In this document: positions 63,001-64,000 of the stretch, one piece after another | How positions within the stretch are numbered: the stretch's first letter is position 1 | Layout of the letters: each line of letters opens with the position of its first letter | NCBI GenBank assembly: GCA_008711295.1 | Contig: VUYV01000122.1 | Span: forward strand, 843,914-907,913 | Source: Anarhynchus alexandrinus | Lineage: Eukaryota; Chordata; Aves; Charadriiformes; Charadriidae | Length of the DNA: 64,000 nucleotides | Direction of reading: 5' to 3' | Made by a program: the position numbers and the translations under genes | The notes under the pieces: model-generated | The model's input: the letters and a program-made list of their open reading frames with translations, nothing else | What the model was told of the DNA's origin: nothing | Database searches by the model: none

Positions 63001-64000
63001 TTACTGCCTGTAAAGTATAATGCATTTTGGTACATTCGAACAACAATGACTGAAATCAAGTTAGAGTAATGTGTACAGTTAATGGAAAAATGAAAGGTGA
63101 GAACACTTGCATGGAATACTTTTGAGAAACTTTTGAATAATACTATTTTAGGAAATTAAAGAAACTAAGGATAGTCAAAGTGACTGCAGGAAATGATGCG
63201 ATTCTTTGGGTAATCCTCTTATTTATGACTTGTGAAGTAAAATATTCTTACTACACCTACCATGAAAAAAGTGTTTTTGTGAAATGATTTGTGGACACTG
63301 TACATTTTTGAACTGTACAACAACTGCATGTTGAGACTTTATAGTATTTTGATTCATAATGTAAGTTTTATAACATCCTGGAAGAACATATACCATACAA
63401 ATAATTACCCAAGGTACTTCTCAGTAATGCAAACTGAAACCCTCCTGACCAAAAAAAAAAAAGAAAGCAAAAAAGAAAAAATCCCAAACACTAAAACAGC
63501 CAAACAAGGGAAGTAAACAAGTTACTATTGGGTATTTCTAACTCATTCCTTGACATCTCTGCCAACATGAATCTTCTAGACAACATTATTACACAATTAC
63601 AACGAGCTAAACAAGCATGCAAACCCCCTTTACAGCAGAATAGTGTTTATATATAGTGTTTAGCTTCAATCATTGCTGGAAATAGAGGAAACATTTTCAA
63701 ATGCCACCCGTTTGTAGCAAAAACATCATATAATAAAGGATTCTGAGCGAAAGAATGCTAAAAGGAGGGTGGCATTACTATTTTTGTTTTGCTGTCGGCG
63801 CACAGCCAAAAGAGATTTGTAGTTCAGTGAATGAGCAGCAGAAGAAACTCCAGCTGTGAACATGTGCTCTGCGAGATTCCACCAGGTCCCTAGCAGCTAA
63901 CTGGGTAGCTCACCAAGTTATACCGACGTGCTCTCGCCTTGCCCACCTCTTGGAGCACACCAAAACAGGCGGTAACAGCAGAGGCATCCCCGTTCTTATC
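63001..64000. other. Right end of window; GC/CpG rises in the last 210 bases
   Basis: AT-rich up to about 63790, with an A-tract at 63451-63480. From 63796 onward GC content rises and eight CpG occur in about 200 bases. No coding exon can be firmly assigned. See the separate observation on a possible start near 63987. Confidence 0.4.

Larger units (their letters stand above)
1134..64000 (-). other. CADM2: CADM2 upstream intron, 3' part (about 63 kb)
   Basis: Everything to the right of the acceptor is upstream of the exon in the direction of transcription and is best read as the large intron between the first (signal-peptide) exon(s) and the Ig exon. Support: phase-1 acceptor at 1133, no convincing coding exon elsewhere, and an AT-rich sequence carrying only transposon relics and simple repeats. 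A nested gene or alternative CADM2 first exon cannot be excluded, because first exons are short and poorly recognisable by eye. It is also possible that part of the right end lies beyond a CADM2 promoter. Confidence 0.75.

Noticed and set aside
1..64000. tRNA, rRNA, CRISPR array, operon or phage/plasmid functions
   Set aside because: No cloverleaf with conserved boxes, no regularly spaced identical repeats with unique spacers, and no prokaryotic gene organisation; composition and CR1 content are avian.

Overview
The window reads as nuclear DNA from a bird. It is AT-rich and nearly gene-free, with several CR1 retrotransposon copies of the kind typical of avian genomes: 3' ends in repeated ATTCTATG octamers and an ORF2 tail starting (L/S)REVILPLY. 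A few much older relics (CR1/L3-like, L2-like, MIR-like) are of the kind shared by all amniotes. Seven single N characters (1386, 14608, 14744, 25558, 27279, 32375, 60680) mark joins in a draft assembly.

One protein-coding exon can be supported. It is on the minus strand at 983-1132 and encodes the first half of the N-terminal Ig V-type domain of cell adhesion molecule 2 (CADM2/SynCAM2/Necl-3). It is 150 bp long, phase 1 at both ends, with consensus splice sites. Since CADM2 runs right to left, bases 1-982 are the start of the next intron and 1134-64000 are the 3' part of the very long intron separating the signal-peptide exon(s) from the Ig exon. CADM2 is known to have very large 5' introns and alternative first exons, so a 63 kb stretch without another firm exon is expected.

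Layout: 1-982 downstream intron with an AT/CA microsatellite; 983-1132 CADM2 exon; 1133-1203 an unusually long polypyrimidine acceptor tract whose opposite strand is a G-quadruplex-type (GGGGA)n array; 2227-2815 young CR1 fragment (minus); 5585-5960 and 7800-7945 old CR1/L3-like relics (minus); 6810-6925 and 11700-11790 MIR-like relics; 14407-14820 a duplication straddling an N; 15954-16388 CR1 (minus); 24660-24930 a CpG-rich patch; 37020-38060 long old CR1/L3-like relic (plus); 40435-41605 CR1 copy with an in-frame internal deletion of the reverse-transcriptase core (plus); 44062-44121 and 47660-47810 CR1 3' ends (plus); 44950-45370 L2-like reverse-transcriptase relic (plus); 52870-53125 MIR-like tRNA-derived SINE relic (plus); 60610-60830 an assembly-type duplication carrying a 72-bp chimeric CR1 piece; 62725-63000 AT-rich microsatellite; the last 210 bases rise in GC/CpG.

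No operon, RNA gene, CRISPR array, phage or other self-contained system is visible. The points most worth following are the G-quadruplex-type tract at the CADM2 acceptor, a possible extra N-glycosylation sequon in the exon, the in-frame-deleted CR1, the CpG-rich patch with a phase-compatible donor, and two probable false duplications at N joins.
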